Assembly: GCA_021399445.1 (NCBI GenBank)
Contig: JAJTUQ010000002.1
Span: 6,014,001-6,078,000, forward strand
DNA length: 64,000 nt
Direction: 5' to 3'
Source: Xylogone sp. PMI_703
Lineage: Eukaryota > Ascomycota > Leotiomycetes
The position numbers and the translations under genes are program-made. The notes under the pieces were generated by a model. The model made no database searches and was not told where the DNA came from. It was given only the letters and a program-made list of their open reading frames with translations. This document shows, in pieces, positions 48,253 through 60,935 of the stretch. The first letter of the stretch is position 1. Each line of letters begins with the position of its first letter.

Positions 48253-50330
48253 ATGGATAACAACATGTCTTCATCTCAGCCTTTTATATCCTCATCTCAG
48301 ATGTCTGGAGAGGACGGGAGCAATAGGAGGTCTAAATTTACCTATAAACACCTTGGGCAACTTGCGCTCTCCTCTACAAATTGTCCATTGCGTGTCATAG
48401 CACATCTCGACCTGGATGCGTTCTATGCTCAGTGTGAGATGGTAAGACTTGGTCTTCCTGAGGACACACCTTTAGCCGTACAACAATGGTAATGCTAAGC
48501 CCTCATGTTTGAGATAGAGTTGCTGAACAGTCTAGGCAAGGGCTCATTGCTATCAATTACCCAGCTCGTAAGTTCGGAATGACGCGACACATTACAATCA
48601 CAGAAGCTAAACGACTCTGCCCCGAATTGGTTATGCAACATGTCGCAACCTGGAGAGAAGGAGATGATAGATGGGCTTATCGGGAGGATTCAGCAAAGAA
48701 TATTGCAAGGGACAAAGTCTCTCTGGATCCCTATCGTCTGGAGTCTCGAAAGATTCTTGCCTGTATAAAGGAGACACTGCCCGCAAATCTACAAACGGTA
48801 GAAAAGGCCAGTATCGATGAGGTTTTCTTAGATCTCTCTGCCCAAATACATTCAATCCTGATCGAACGCTACCCAGAGCTCTCTACTCCTCCAAATGATG
48901 ATCCTTCGACCAACTTGCCGATGCCACCTTCGACCGTTCTCGATTGGCAGGCAGATTCACTAGTTGATCTGGATACCGACGAGTCTGAAGAGGATGCCCC
49001 GGATTGGGATGACATAGCCATGTTATTAGGATCGGAGATTCTACGAGGCGTACGTGCTACTATTCGAGAGAAGCTCCAATATACATGCTCAGCTGGCATT
49101 GCGCATAATAAAATGCTTGCAAAACTAGGATCCGGATACAAGAAACCTAACCAGCAGACGGTGATCCGCAATCGTGCCATCCAGAATTTTCTTTTGGGGT
49201 TTAAAGTTACCAAAATACGAAATTTAGGGGGCAAATTAGGAGAGCAGGTGGTAGCCAACTTTGAAACCGATGAAGTTGGGGAGTTACTATCTACCCCTCT
49301 CGAACAGATGAAGCAGAAATTGGGCGATGATACGGGCTCTTGGGTTTATCATGTTATACGTGGCATCGATACTAGTGAGGTGAACTCGCGAACACAAATC
49401 AAGTCTATGCTGTCTGCCAAGTCGTTTAGGCCGAGTATAAAGACTTCGGAACAAGCTATTCGTTGGCTGAAGATCTTTGTGGCCGATATATTTTTGCGCT
49501 TGGTAGATGAAGGCGTTCTTGAGAATAGAAGAAGGCCTAAAACTATCAATCTTCATATTCGTTCTGGTGGGCAAACTAGATCCCGACAATCTCCGATCCC
49601 TCAGGGGAAGAAGTTAGACGAGCAGGTGCTTTTTGAGCTTTCGAAATCTCTGCTTGCACAAACAATATCGGAAGGTAACGTGTGGCCATGTGCAAACATC
49701 AGCCTTAGTGTTGGCGGGTTTGAGGATGGAGTAGTGGGTAATATGGGAATTGGGTCCTTCTTAGTCAAGGGGGATGAAGCAAAGGCCCTGAATTCAAACC
49801 AAAAGGCGCCAGTTATCAACCGAAGTGCCCAAGATGGAGCAACAAAGCGAAAACGAAAGGATGAGGGTAGTATTGGGCGGTTCTTCACCAAGACAAATAT
49901 TATTGGGCATCACGAGGAGCATCTGGGGGCCGAACAATCCTCCGGGATAGAAATCTATGTATCAAATACGACGGCATCACACCCATCTCCCGAGGAGGAG
50001 AAATACGGATACACCGGAGAGTCTAGAGCAATTCAAGGAGAATCATCTGGCAATGTTTCATGTCCCCGTTGCAACGTGACACTGCAATCTGATGACACTC
50101 TTCTCAGTCATCAGGATTGGCATTTGGCCCAAGATCTGCAGGATGAAGAAGATCGTGCTCACAACCAAAGTGCTTCACTTGCTGCTTCAAGCAGCAACAG
50201 TCATAACAGCAGCAGTCATAACAACAAAGCACTGAAAGGAAGAGTGCCGAGTTCCAATTCCAACAAAAGGAAATCAGGAGACAGCCGTAAGAGACCGGAA
50301 AAGGGTCAGAGCAAGCTTACATTTAGATGA
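48253..50330 (+). CDS. RAD30: DNA polymerase eta (Y family, translesion synthesis)
   Basis: Bypasses UV photoproducts in the nucleus. Two exons (48253-48488, 48536-50330) encode 676 aa. Catalytic metal ligands: D53 (and D55) in HLDLDAFYAQCE and D173/E174 in ASIDEVFLDLS. Fingers residues INYPARKFGM follow the first intron; CSAGIAHNKMLAKLGSGYKKPNQ and the helix-hairpin region (LGGKLG) complete the thumb. The palm has an acidic insert (~205-240), common in fungal homologues. C-terminal part: a PIP-like EGSIGRFF (522-529), then a ubiquitin-binding zinc finger with C588, C591, H604, D606 and H608 (CPRC...HQDWHLAQDL), then a basic, Ser/Asn-rich tail ending QSKLTFR. ATG 48253 is the first in frame; a second Met four codons later is also possible. 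Confidence 0.94.
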
Positions 50331-52600
50331 ACAACTTAGTCTCATGTTGTCTGGCGGAGGTATCCTATGGAATCTTGACACACCTCCTAGTTTCTGGCCT
50401 GCCGCATCTGAGTATGCACAGCGGATGAAATCCGGATGAGCTGCTTGGGGGCAAAGGAGTGGTGGCTCAATGGGCTTCATTTAGGATGCGAAGCCTTGTG
50501 CGTCCTGAAGGAGAGAGGGCCGTATATAGGGCCATATGATGGGCGAGTGCTCGAAAGGAAGCATGGATATGCTTATCTTGGAAAAGCAGACATGATTGAA
50601 GGGAGGGGGATGCATGTGCCCCGTGACGACTAGGTGCAGTACTCGTCTGTCGGTTCGAAGACTCGTTCTTCTGAATGATGAGGTCGTCGGTCTAGAAGCC
50701 ACTGATGTCTGGTACCTATCTGCAGATATGTGCCTCCACAAAAGGCAGGGCTGCCTACGGAAAGTTCTCCTGAGCAGGAACCCCGATGTGAACAGAAAAA
50801 CGTGGGGTTGATCTTGTTTTTGAAAGTCCCGTCGCTGCACGGACAACATAAAGTGGTTCATCTCGTAGCTCTTGGTCCCTTTTCTAGCCTCACGAAGATT
50901 TGGGGAGACGGTGGGGATGTCGACGAGAGCCCTTGTTGTGATAGAATCTGTACTCTGTAATTGGTGTTGTACGATGTATGAAGATGGATATTTGCATGAC
51001 TGCATGACTAACCCACCGCCAGAGGGACCTCGCAATGTGTACCATGCACCTGATTTGCCGCAAGCCTTTGGACAACGCAATGCTGGAGCATGAAAGCACC
51101 AGGAGCAGTGCGGCAGGCGATGCCGTTGGAAGCGGACGATCAGATGGATGCGCATCAAGCAGGAGGAAGGACGAGTTGGCAGTCCAGCTGCCTTACGCTG
51201 GGCGACAGCAAATGAGCGAGCGCTCTGGTGAGTCTGGGTATTAGGCGGCAACGCATTCATACCCAACGCCACGACGGTCGCACCCATTCGTGCAGGTTCC
51301 TGGTGCTGCTGTTACAGCACTGGACACGCGTCTGGCCGCTTTCTTCTCTCCCAAGGCCATCCCTCCGTCATGTATACCCTCCAGTCGTGTATCGCATTGG
51401 TACCATGGTGTCACCGTCGTCGCCGTGCATCTGGCCGTCATTGTAGGGCGGACGACGATGCGGTGGGTGCAGGGCGAGCACACATCGGGGGCCAGAAGAG
51501 GGCCAGAACGACTTGGGAAGGGCGGTCGCCAGGTACACTGTCGATACCACTCCACGCCGTCACCTCTTCCCGTGGCCGGCAGCTCTCGACGAGTCAGAGC
51601 CGCAGCCGTGTTAGCATTTGCTGAGTGGCGGATGCCCCGTCAAGCAGCCTGAACTCGAGCTCTGGCTGCCGTCAAGTTGTGTCCTAACATTTGGACCCAC
51701 TGGCAGATGTTTCTCACCGCAAAGAGTCTCAGGGAGCGCGCTGGTTGGGAGGCAACTGAGGGCGGGCGATGTTGCACCGCTCCACGGTCAGGCTACCTGC
51801 CCTCTGCTGAGATCCCTCATAAGGGTGGAGAGGACCCCCCGTAGCTGAGGACTTTCTTGTAAAGTGTATTTCCCTTCTCTGCTGAGTTGGACTTCCCATC
51901 TTTGACACTTCACCATTTCCCAACTTCGATCACCGCCAAGAGAGTAGGTGTGGACTGCTCTCCTTTCTCTAGATCTCCGGTCAGGTCTAGATAGATATCA
52001 ACAACTGCTTGCCGTTGATTTAAAAGCGGCGCCGGCCTAGCGACGGAATTTTTCCCAGCCTTTTCTCGCGGCTTCTCGGTGAGCGAGCCCTTGTTACAGC
52101 TAGGGCAGCACCAGACCAGGCCCAACCGGGATTGACACACAAAACCCAGCAAGCGACCTTCACTGCCGCTTTGCTCTGACCAGGGCTGTTGCACTTCCTC
52201 CCACCACTCACCGCTCGCTCTCGCCCTTCTTTTTCTGCTTCAACCCAGCTTCCTCAGCTGCAACAGTCTGCCAGCCGGCCACCGTGGACACTTCTTAATC
52301 CTGGTTTATTGGACGAGAGCCTCTCTGGCCCTTCAGAACCCAAGCATTAGCTGCTGTGCTGCTCTCCGGGACTGCCACCCAGGTCTCCCCGTTTTCCAAG
52401 TTGGACCATTCGGCCAGGCAGTTTTTTTTGGCCCTAGAAAGCCTTTTCCGACCCTCTGCTCCTGCAGCCCTCAAACCGTTTGACGTGGTTGTGTGACTTT
52501 TACTTCCCACACCTTCGCCTCAGCTCTCCTTTTCTCTCTCTGCTTCTGCCTTCCCTCTTTCTCTTCCTACATCCTCACTCCTCCAACAATATCCTCCATA
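50331..52600. other. Long 5' region of the RfeG-like gene
   Basis: About 2.3 kb with no supported gene. The 51.0-52.4 kb part is GC-richer and open on many frames (longest 268 codons, 50481-51287 minus), with translations unlike proteins (many Arg, Ser, His, Cys and Pro, no domain). Probably a long regulatory region and leader. Confidence 0.5.
52498..52600 (+). promoter_or_regulatory. Pyrimidine-rich leader before RfeG-like start
   Basis: About 100 bp dominated by C and T directly before ATG 52601. CT-rich tracts near transcription starts are typical of strongly expressed filamentous-fungal genes; the transcription start itself cannot be placed. Confidence 0.5.
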
Positions 52601-53806
52601 ATGGCTGCAAGACCTCCTCGTTCTAATGAGTACTTCGTACCGAAAGACGGTATCGACAGAGAGGTCATTACGGCCGACATCTGTCGATATCTCGGTAACG
52701 ATGCTCTCGTACGACCAGGCACCTACGAGGTAGGCTTTTCCTCTTATCTACTACCAAGCACACTTGGGTTCATCTGTCATCAAGATCAAAGAGACTGACT
52801 AGTCACGCAGAACCCACAGACTCGTCAAATCGAGCAAGGTTACTTCATCACAGCATACCGGAATCTCACCTCAGTAAACACCCACACCTAAGTCCAAAAA
52901 GTCAGAGGCAGGATATCACTAACCACGTCCACAACAGGCAATGATCGCGGATCTTAAGGCTGACTCTGAAAGATGGGAAGCCGAAAGACGCCAGGCTGCT
53001 GCGAGCAGAGGCGCCGCTCCTAATGGTACTTTTCGAGATTCGGATGATTATTCTCGAAGATCTAAATCTAACACGCCTATAGTGGAGTACCGTTCCTCAA
53101 CAACGCACCACTCCAGGCAGTACTATGGTCCCACGTCGGATACATCGCCAGTCCAAGGATATGCCCCACCACCTGGAAATGGACAGCCAGTATATGAGAA
53201 TGTTCAGTACCAACAACCACCACCTCCACAGCAGTACCAACAGCAACCCGGTTATGGTCAGCCAGTGGCATACCCACCACCTCAAGGATACCCTCCAATT
53301 CAGGACAACAACTATTACATTGCTGGAGCTGATATGCCTGTGGCCGCGGACCGCCGCCCTCCCCAAGGAGCAGGAAATGTCCCGGTTCCAAGAAGTGCCA
53401 GTCAATATCCCCCAACTTCCCAGCCATACCAAGGAGATGGTCGTGCTGCTTATTATCCTACTTCAAGTGCTCCCCCGCTCACTTCATCAGGACAATATGC
53501 CCCGCCGCCGCCCCCACAAGATGCCTTCTACGCTCGTGGTGCGTACAATTATTTGCAATTCTCCCTATCGCCCTCACCTTGCCTCTCATGATCGTATCTA
53601 ACAAATCAGATCCATCAGGTCCTGCGGATTATAACAGCCCGGAGCCCATGTATGATTCCAGACAGCAATACCAGGACCCCGCTACAGGCTACGCTCCAGT
53701 ATCCCTCTCTTCCACCACTCCACCTTTACCTGCTACAGCAGGAGGAGCACCCAGGCATCGAAATGAAAGAGATGATCGCGATCGACGAGATCACCGCCGT
53801 CGTTAA
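52601..53806 (+). CDS. RfeG-like protein
   Basis: Four exons (52601-52729, 52811-52873, 52938-53538, 53610-53806) encode 329 aa. The conserved N-terminus (EYFVPKDGIDREVITADI, then CRYLGNDALVRPGTYE/NPQTRQIEQGYFITAYRNLTS/AMIADLKADSERWEAER) is the block shared by fungal proteins annotated transcription factor RfeG; here it is split by two small introns whose removal is needed to restore it. The rest is low-complexity Tyr/Pro/Gln-rich sequence, and the end is a basic/acidic Arg-Asp run (RDDRDRRDHRRR). I see no classical DNA-binding domain, so the transcription-factor label rests on the family name only. Exon 2 is 63 nt. Confidence 0.88.
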
Positions 53807-56299
53807 GGATAACCAAAAAAGTATTTGATCCCGCTGGATTCTAATCTCTAGCTTGTTTCTGTTCCTTTGTGGATTGCTGCAAATTTTCGCATGTTTGTTC
53901 TGGTGTATTATCTGATTATGCCCGGATTCTTGGAACTCCAGGCCATCACACTTTCCGGGTATTAACTGCACCGTCATGGAAACCAGGCCATCTTGTTTTG
54001 GGTTTGATACTTTTGCGCATCATCTTCCCGTAGATTGCCGAGAAAAGCATCTATAGGAAGTTGAGAAACAAAAAGAAAGAGCGCAGAAAACTTGTCTTGT
54101 GACATCACGGATGGTCCCTCGTTTTCTCCTTCACTATAGAGCCTCTGGCATTTGATACTGGACCGAATGACTGGGATGTACGAGAAACTACTAATTTATA
54201 CGAATCATGAGGATGCGTGGGTGTTTTGAACGTTGCAATATACCTGGATTATGCCGTTACGACCGCGGACCTAGGCTGGCGAAACTGAATTGTTTTTGTT
54301 GATTTCCTTCTGGGATTCTCTTTCAGGCTTTATCAATGTTTGCATTAGTGATTGCATACAGTACTGGCCGTTAGGGGGCGATTCGTCCATCTATGATTAT
54401 TACTGTTTTTCCTTTCCTTTTTCAGATACTCTTGGGGCTCTCAGACCCTCGCTGCCTGGATTCCCACCAAAAAAAAATCTGGGTTTCGTTGCTGACTTAT
54501 ATCTTCCATTCCTAATGGCTTTCTACTTGGGTGGGTATCTCTGGATTGCGAGTTGCAGAGTGAAAATAGAGAGTGTTTGGACTGGGCCAGGCAGCAGGGC
54601 TGAGGTGTTTGTATATATCAAGCAGCCTACTGCAACGGAAGGTTTTCAATACTTCAGATCCAGTGTTGTTCCCAATGGAGTGTCCACTACGGAGTTTGTT
54701 GTTCCCGTGGAATTTAATTATTAACTCACAGGGTATCATTCAGAATCTTCTTGATTATGAAACAGGTACAGTGAATTCCAGCAGCAAGGCTCTTTCCAAT
54801 GGACTCTCCTGGATCATCCGGAAATGGATTCCCTCCACTGGCTGGTTGCAGTCTCATTCATCCAAGACCTAGGGTTTTGACAATAGAGCAAGGACAATTC
54901 TCCACAATGACTGTCAGCATCGCGACTCGTCTAGGATATTTGCTATTCTCTAGAAAGCCTCATGACTAGTGTTGGCAATGGTGTGCACTATCAATGGACT
55001 TGACAACTACCATGGACTCAACTGCACTCGTTCTTATCGAATTTGTCTTATTGTTCAACCTTAATACACCTGGACCTAGACATACCTGATCTGCTTCATG
55101 TTGTTCAACTTATAAACCGGAAGAACTGTCAGCCGACAGATTCAAACAAAAAAATGATAGTTCTGAAAAGATCAAGGTAATTGCAATTACCCGCTTGGAT
55201 CCAGTCAGTCTTCATCCGGTTCATGAGTTCGGAGTCCGGTTCCTCTTACCTGAGCCTCAAACAACTCCATCCATAGGACTCAATTCCAGGATAGTCTAGC
55301 AAGTCCCTTTTTGAGGAGCAGTACCTAATTGTCAGCTTTCACACCTAAGTCCATACTAGTTGTCTCCACCTTCGCCAGTCCTAGATGCACTCTATTATCC
55401 CTGGACCCGCACTCATTACCTGGCTATTATTGCGTTTGGATTTGTTGTCTCTATGCCTTCAATCAAGTTCCCTGGATTCCTGAATGTTCAATTATACATC
55501 TATCAGTGCGAGCATTAGTGTGGATGGGAGAGACTTGTAGAAGGTCAAACGTCTATCTGTTATTTTTTTGTCTTTGAAGGAGTATTTGGCGTTGGCCTTG
55601 TGGCATGGTTAAATTGAAAGTTTTTGAAATTGAAACTAGAGTCGAGACATTTGAAGCTTGGCAACAACTATGGGAGGCTTAAGTGTTTTTAAAGAGTTCT
55701 TTTTTTTTTTCTTTTTTTCCATTATGGTTTTATGTATCCGATATAGCGTTCTGTCTTACACTTATTCCACGAAAATAATAATCAATTTTGATAATCTGGT
55801 CATTACGCTTCATTGCTGCTTCGGTTTGCTAAAGTCCCAACACTCATTCACCATGGAGCTTCATTACAGTAGTTGTTGCCTGCTCTGAGGGTGCCAGAAA
55901 AGCTTGTTATATATTATCACATAGACCATCAGACAAGGCATAGCTATGCTGCTTGAAGAGCTTTGATTCTATTAAGCTGTGTTTCATACTCGATATCTGT
56001 TGGCTCCACATACTTCATAGCTCTATCTCAGCAATTTGGGATATTGACTCGACCCATTTCTAAGAACCAAGTTACCTGTCCCAGGAAACGATGATGAATA
56101 ACATGCGAATATCCTTAATATTAAGATGAGGAAGTAGATATTATATATTCCACGCTTTTTCTTTGCCTACATGTCGAATAATCCATCCCTGTTACGATAG
56201 ACTGAGTGTGCTGGAGTAGCTTTGACTATCGGATCAGCAGTGGTTTGGTTATCTGGATAAAGCACAGGTATCCCGTAGCGAACTCGAACATCACAACAG
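53807..56299. other. Intergenic, 3' of RfeG-like gene
   Basis: About 2.5 kb. One plus frame (54290-54724, 144 codons) is open but hydrophobic and irregular with no recognisable domain, so I leave it uncalled. A T-rich run lies near 55699-55720. Confidence 0.45.
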
Positions 56300-56887
56300 A
56301 TGAGTGGGATGGTTGACGATGCTGTAGATATTGACAGCGCTTGGCACAGTATCTATGAAGACAGTGTTGGGAACACTCAAGACCTCATTATTGTCAAGAC
56401 GGAATCTCAAGAGTAGGTTTTTTAATAGACAGACTCCTTGAAAGAGTAATAACACCACCAGGAAGTAAAATAACTGAGATTTTTCATAGTGCTACTAGCA
56501 CATCTCGGTAGGGTATTCTATTACCTGAGAAATATAGAGACAGTGTCCCTTAGCCGGGAGCGTACGGATTCACTTCTGTCCTTTCATATTGCGGATTCTG
56601 TGGGTGCGAAACGTAATAATGGAGACCATGGATTGGGACAAAATGTGAGGGAAAGAATAGAAGATAATAGCTATCAACATCTGACTTTGTGGTCACTATC
56701 AATATCCGGAGATGGTCATTCTCGGAAAGTTTCCTCTTTTGCTAAAGCATTGGAGATTACTGCGCGATTGGAAGCACGTGAGCACCTACTGTGTATGGGG
56801 GCTCTTCTCTGCTATCCGGCTGGGACTAAAGAAATCATAGATGACAGAATGATAAGAGATAAAGAGAAAGAGAAAGAAATAGAGTAA
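56300..56887 (+). pseudogene. Possible broken gene of unknown family
   Basis: Two adjoining coding-like frames. The first (ATG 56300, 38 codons) reads VDIDSAWHSIYEDSVGNTQD and ends at 56416 next to a GTAGGT donor. The second is open from 56489 (just after a TTTCATAG acceptor) to 56887 and contains LTLWSLSISGDGHSRKVSS and EITARLEAREHLLCMGALLC, ending in a Lys-Glu run. Both look like protein, but joining them across the visible 77-nt intron gives the wrong phase and an early stop. Either an intermediate splice site was missed or the gene has a small frameshift. Family not recognised. Confidence 0.35.
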
Positions 56888-59017
56888 GAAAATAACACAA
56901 ACTATTTCCCATGCTCCGATACTGGGTTTCTTGACTTGAACCACTGTCAACCTATTTCTCAAGAAATTTCCTATTTCCGTTAATTCTGTGGCTTTGTGCA
57001 TGATTAAGCCTAACGGTATCAATGCAAGATCCCCGGCCGGTCCCAGGCGGTTCTTCCCTCATCCTCTTGGAAAGAGAGACGTACCAACTGCGCCACTTCC
57101 CTTGGAGATGGAAGTTTAGGAATTACAAGTGCGAGGGGCACAATTGTATAGTACGAATATTTATGACCTGTTGATTCGCTTTTTGCAGAACACAACTGCT
57201 TTTGCAAGCGACGCTGTATTTAGGACGCCCTGCTTGGGTTCCTACATCAACGAGAAGTCCATGACCGCTCGGAAACGCCGATGATCAACCTTGCCTTTTG
57301 GACCAGCTCAAACTCTCCGACTGGGCGTGCTCCTTCTGGGTTCCTATGTTTGCTGGTGTTTGCAGAGCCGTGTTTGTTGCGCCTGTGTGGTATCAGTGGT
57401 TGCCCGGTCCCATGCACGCCATGTTCCTCGCAGTGATGGGAGAAGAACCCAAGAAGCTTCATCACACCCAGCTGTTACGTAACAGTTTGCTTCCCCACAA
57501 AGCGCTTGATATGGCGACGGGAGCTTAGCCAGAAGAAGCATCACTTGGCCTTGAGCCCAGAGATCGAAGAGTTCTCCCCGCTTTTGGTCCCTATCAAGTT
57601 CCTCTTTGAGCGATCTGGGAGGGAAACGCCTGGCGTGTAAGGCACTGGTTGCGAATGCTTCAGCCTCCATTGACCACAATACCGCGCCATGCCTGGGGGC
57701 TCTGTTTAGGAGATGTTTTCGTGCTGGACTCGCGCGACCAGAGCTGTGGCGAGTGAAGGGGTGTTGATAAGGAAAACGCCCGGGGCTTTCGGGGGCGGGT
57801 CCATCAGCGTCAAGTGAGAGATAAGCAACGACCTGCGCGCTGCTTCTTATCCAATTCCGCTTCTAAGTAGTCTTGAAACTCGTTCTTACCATTCTTCATT
57901 AGTCGCAATTGCCTGCCGCGATGTCATGATACGCCGAGAATTGTTAATAAACCTATCTGCAGGCACTGATCCGTGGACCTGGGTTCTCCATAGTGACACC
58001 AGAGCGTTCGGTGCATGGCTGTTATGCACCTGTAGATTTGATATTTGCATGTCTAAGTATGTCTCGGCCTGACCAATTGCAGGAGATTGGCCGAGCTGGG
58101 CAGCTTAGATAAATTAGCACCTAGAGTTACAGCGGTACCTTTCTGCAGGTGAAAATGAGTAACGATGCTGGTGTGATGCCAGTAATGGAGAGAACCGCTG
58201 TTGCTTTCCGGAGTAGACCTCTGGTGCATGCTCTCACGAGCCAACCAAAGACTTCGTAAGTAGGCCGGCGGATTGATCATACAAGATATGCTCGTGGCAA
58301 AAGTCACGGACAAGATGCAATTGACCTTCTTGTTTGATCTGCACCACCAGTCTCGGCCCTCGCCCCCCATATGCTCCGTATCTCAATCCACACGGCTGTA
58401 ACTACCAAAAGCAGTACTAGAACACTCTGATAGGGGCCGAGTTGGTCCCAGGCCATTGAGGCCCAGCAACGCCCAGCTATCTGCATTGGCCTACTCCTAC
58501 TCCCAATCTAACAGCTGTCTACACCACTCACCTCACCAGATCCACGAGTGACATCCGTCCGATAACCTATCATGCCTCGGATCCATTCCGCTGCACCGCA
58601 TGGATTCCCAGATGGCTAACCACCACTGCACACGCTCGTCATCCCGACCGAGATTTGTGGTTGTTCTGGTGGGAGAGATACGTACCTTTTTCACTCCCTG
58701 CACTGTATAAGTACTGCGCGTTCTGCGTGCATTGCCGCAGGACACGATTTGACCTGCTTTTCCCTGGCAAGTATATCCACTTCTTCATCTACCATAACCG
58801 TGGAACAAACTGAGGACTCTGTCTTCGGTCAGTATAGAGGCATTGTTGTACAAAGAAAGCGGTACAGTAAGAGCCGTGCGGCTCAACAGTCTTCAACCTG
58901 TCGTATACACATAAAAAGGTTCGAATATCCAGCTCCTGGTGTGAAATTGCTCTTTTCATTAACTCAAACCTTAGATCAAGTGTGTTTTTTCCTATCCCAT
59001 GAGTATTCCCACCAGTT
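56888..59017. other. Intergenic upstream of permease
   Basis: About 2.1 kb with no supported gene. A tRNA A-box-like motif on the minus strand near 57080-57100 is not part of a foldable tRNA. The right end is the permease promoter. Confidence 0.5.
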
Positions 59018-60935
59018 ATGAAACACTCGATCGAAAGAACTGTTTCCCACCAGGCGCATTATGATGCCACCCACCCCCCTCCAGTAACCTCGGTTCTTGT
59101 GGATGGCGATGTGCCCAACTACGAAGGCCTCAGCGCCGATGAAGCTGGACTCGTAGCCCTGGGATACAAGCAGGAGTTCAAGCGCGAATTCTCTCTCTGG
59201 ACTACCTTCTGCGTCAGTTTTGCCGTTTTGGGTCTCCTACCCAGCTTCGCCAGTACGTTGTATTATGGTCTGGGATATGCAGGAACCGGTGGTATGGTTT
59301 GGGGTTGGTTGATCAGTTGGTTTTTCATCCAGTGTGTGGCGATGGGAATGGCAGAACTTTGCAGCAGTATGCCAACTAGGTGAGTGTTGAAACTTTCGGA
59401 TTTATGGAGTAAACTCCATCCTGGGCATATAGAAAACAATGCAGGAAATAGGAAATCAGCTAACATGGACTAGTGGTGGTCTGTACTATGCCTCAGCAGT
59501 GCTTGCCCCTCCCGGATGGGGTCCCTTTGCAGCCTGGATCACCGGTTGGTCCAACTGGATGTGTCAAGTAACTGGAGCACCTTCTGTCGATTATGCTTTA
59601 GCTGCAATGATTCTCGCTGCTGCAAGCATCACCAACCCCTCATATGTGCCCACCGACTACCAAACTTTTCTCTTGACCATCTTTATTATGATAATTCATG
59701 CCGGTATCTCATCCATGCCAACACTCTGGATCGCACGCTTCAACTCTGTTGGTTCGACATTGAATATTATTGCTCTTGTTGTAGTGATAATCATGATTCC
59801 GGCTTCCGTGACTGGAACTGATACTACACCAAAGTTTTTCCCCAGTTCCCAAGTTTGGTCCATCCAGAATGCTACCGATTGGCCAGATGGAATTGCTGTT
59901 CTCATGTCCTTCATTGCGATTATTTGGACCATGTCGGGATACGATGCTCCTTTCCATCTATCAGAAGAATGCTCAAATGCATCAATTGCTTCTCCACGGG
60001 CTATCGTGATGACTTCCGGTATTGGTGGCCTGATGGGCTGGGCTCTTCAGCTCGTGGTTGCTTACACAGTGATCGACGTTGATGCCGTTATGTCTTCGGA
60101 TCTTGGACAGCCATGGGCATCCTACTTGGTTCAAGTGATGCCCCAGAAAATTGCTCTAGCTATCCTCTCCATCACAATCATGTGTGGCTTCTTTATGGGC
60201 CAAGGTTGCATGGTAGCAGCTAGCCGTGTCACATTTGCATATGCTCGAGACGACTGCTTCCCAGCTAGCTTTTGGATCAAGAGGGTAAATAAGGTGACCC
60301 TCACTCCAGTCAATGCGGTGTGGTTCAACACTTCCATTGGCATTGCCCTTGTTTGCCTAATTTTTGGTGGATCCATTGCCATCGGTGCCATCTTCAGTAT
60401 TGGTGCTATTGCAGCTTATGTAGCATTCACAATCCCGATCTTCATTCGAGTCTTCTTTGTCGGCGATCGATTCAGAAGAGGTCCATGGCACCTAGGCAAA
60501 CTGAGCAAACCAATTGGCGTCTGTTCTGTTGCTTTCATCTTGGTTATGATGCCTATTCTCTGCTTCCCAGCCGGAAGGGGAAGTGACCTCGATGCAGAAT
60601 CTATGAACTGGACTGTGGTCGTGTATGGAGGCCCGTAAGTATCCCAGCTAGTTTGACCCTTCGATTAGCTCTTTTTCTAAGCCTCTACTGACTTTGCTCG
60701 TGATAGAATGCTCATGGTTCTCGTATGGTGGTTCATATCAGCCCACAAATGGTTCAAAGGTCCCAAAATCAATGTCGAACATCATATGCTGGGTCGTGGG
60801 CCTGCTGTGGATGGCAAAGGTGGCGAGATCGAAGGAGTCGAAGCCAGCGTTGGAAGTGATAGTGATGAATATACAGAGAAGAGGAAAATGGCCACCGGAG
60901 ATGAGAAGATAACCACTCCCGAGATCGAGGGTTGA
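59018..60935 (+). CDS. Amino-acid/GABA/choline-type permease (APC superfamily)
   Basis: Plasma-membrane uptake carrier of the fungal amino acid/choline transporter group. Three exons (59018-59379, 59474-60634, 60707-60935) encode 583 aa with about 12 hydrophobic segments between ~70 and ~530. Typical pieces are YKQEFKREFSLWTTFCVSF before TM1, GMAELCSSMPTSGGLYY across the first intron, WSNWMCQVTGAPSVDY, WTMSGYDAPFHLSEECSNAS (the conserved loop after TM6) and AYARDDCFPASFW. The soluble N- and C-tails are charged; the C-terminal tail is acidic/Lys-rich. This group includes GABA permeases (GabA), Hnm1 choline permease and Bio5/Uga4-type carriers, so the substrate is open. It converges on the acyl-CoA synthetase gene. 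Confidence 0.92.

Noticed and set aside
50481..51287. 268-codon minus-strand open frame
   Set aside because: Translation is rich in Arg, Ser, His, Pro and Cys with no domain; many overlapping frames are open in the same GC-richer DNA, as expected by chance.
57019..57110. Possible minus-strand tRNA: an A-box-like TGGCGCAGTTGG and a TTTCCAA anticodon-like loop
   Set aside because: The D arm does not pair, no proper T arm or B box follows, and the acceptor ends are not complementary. At most a decayed tRNA-like relic.
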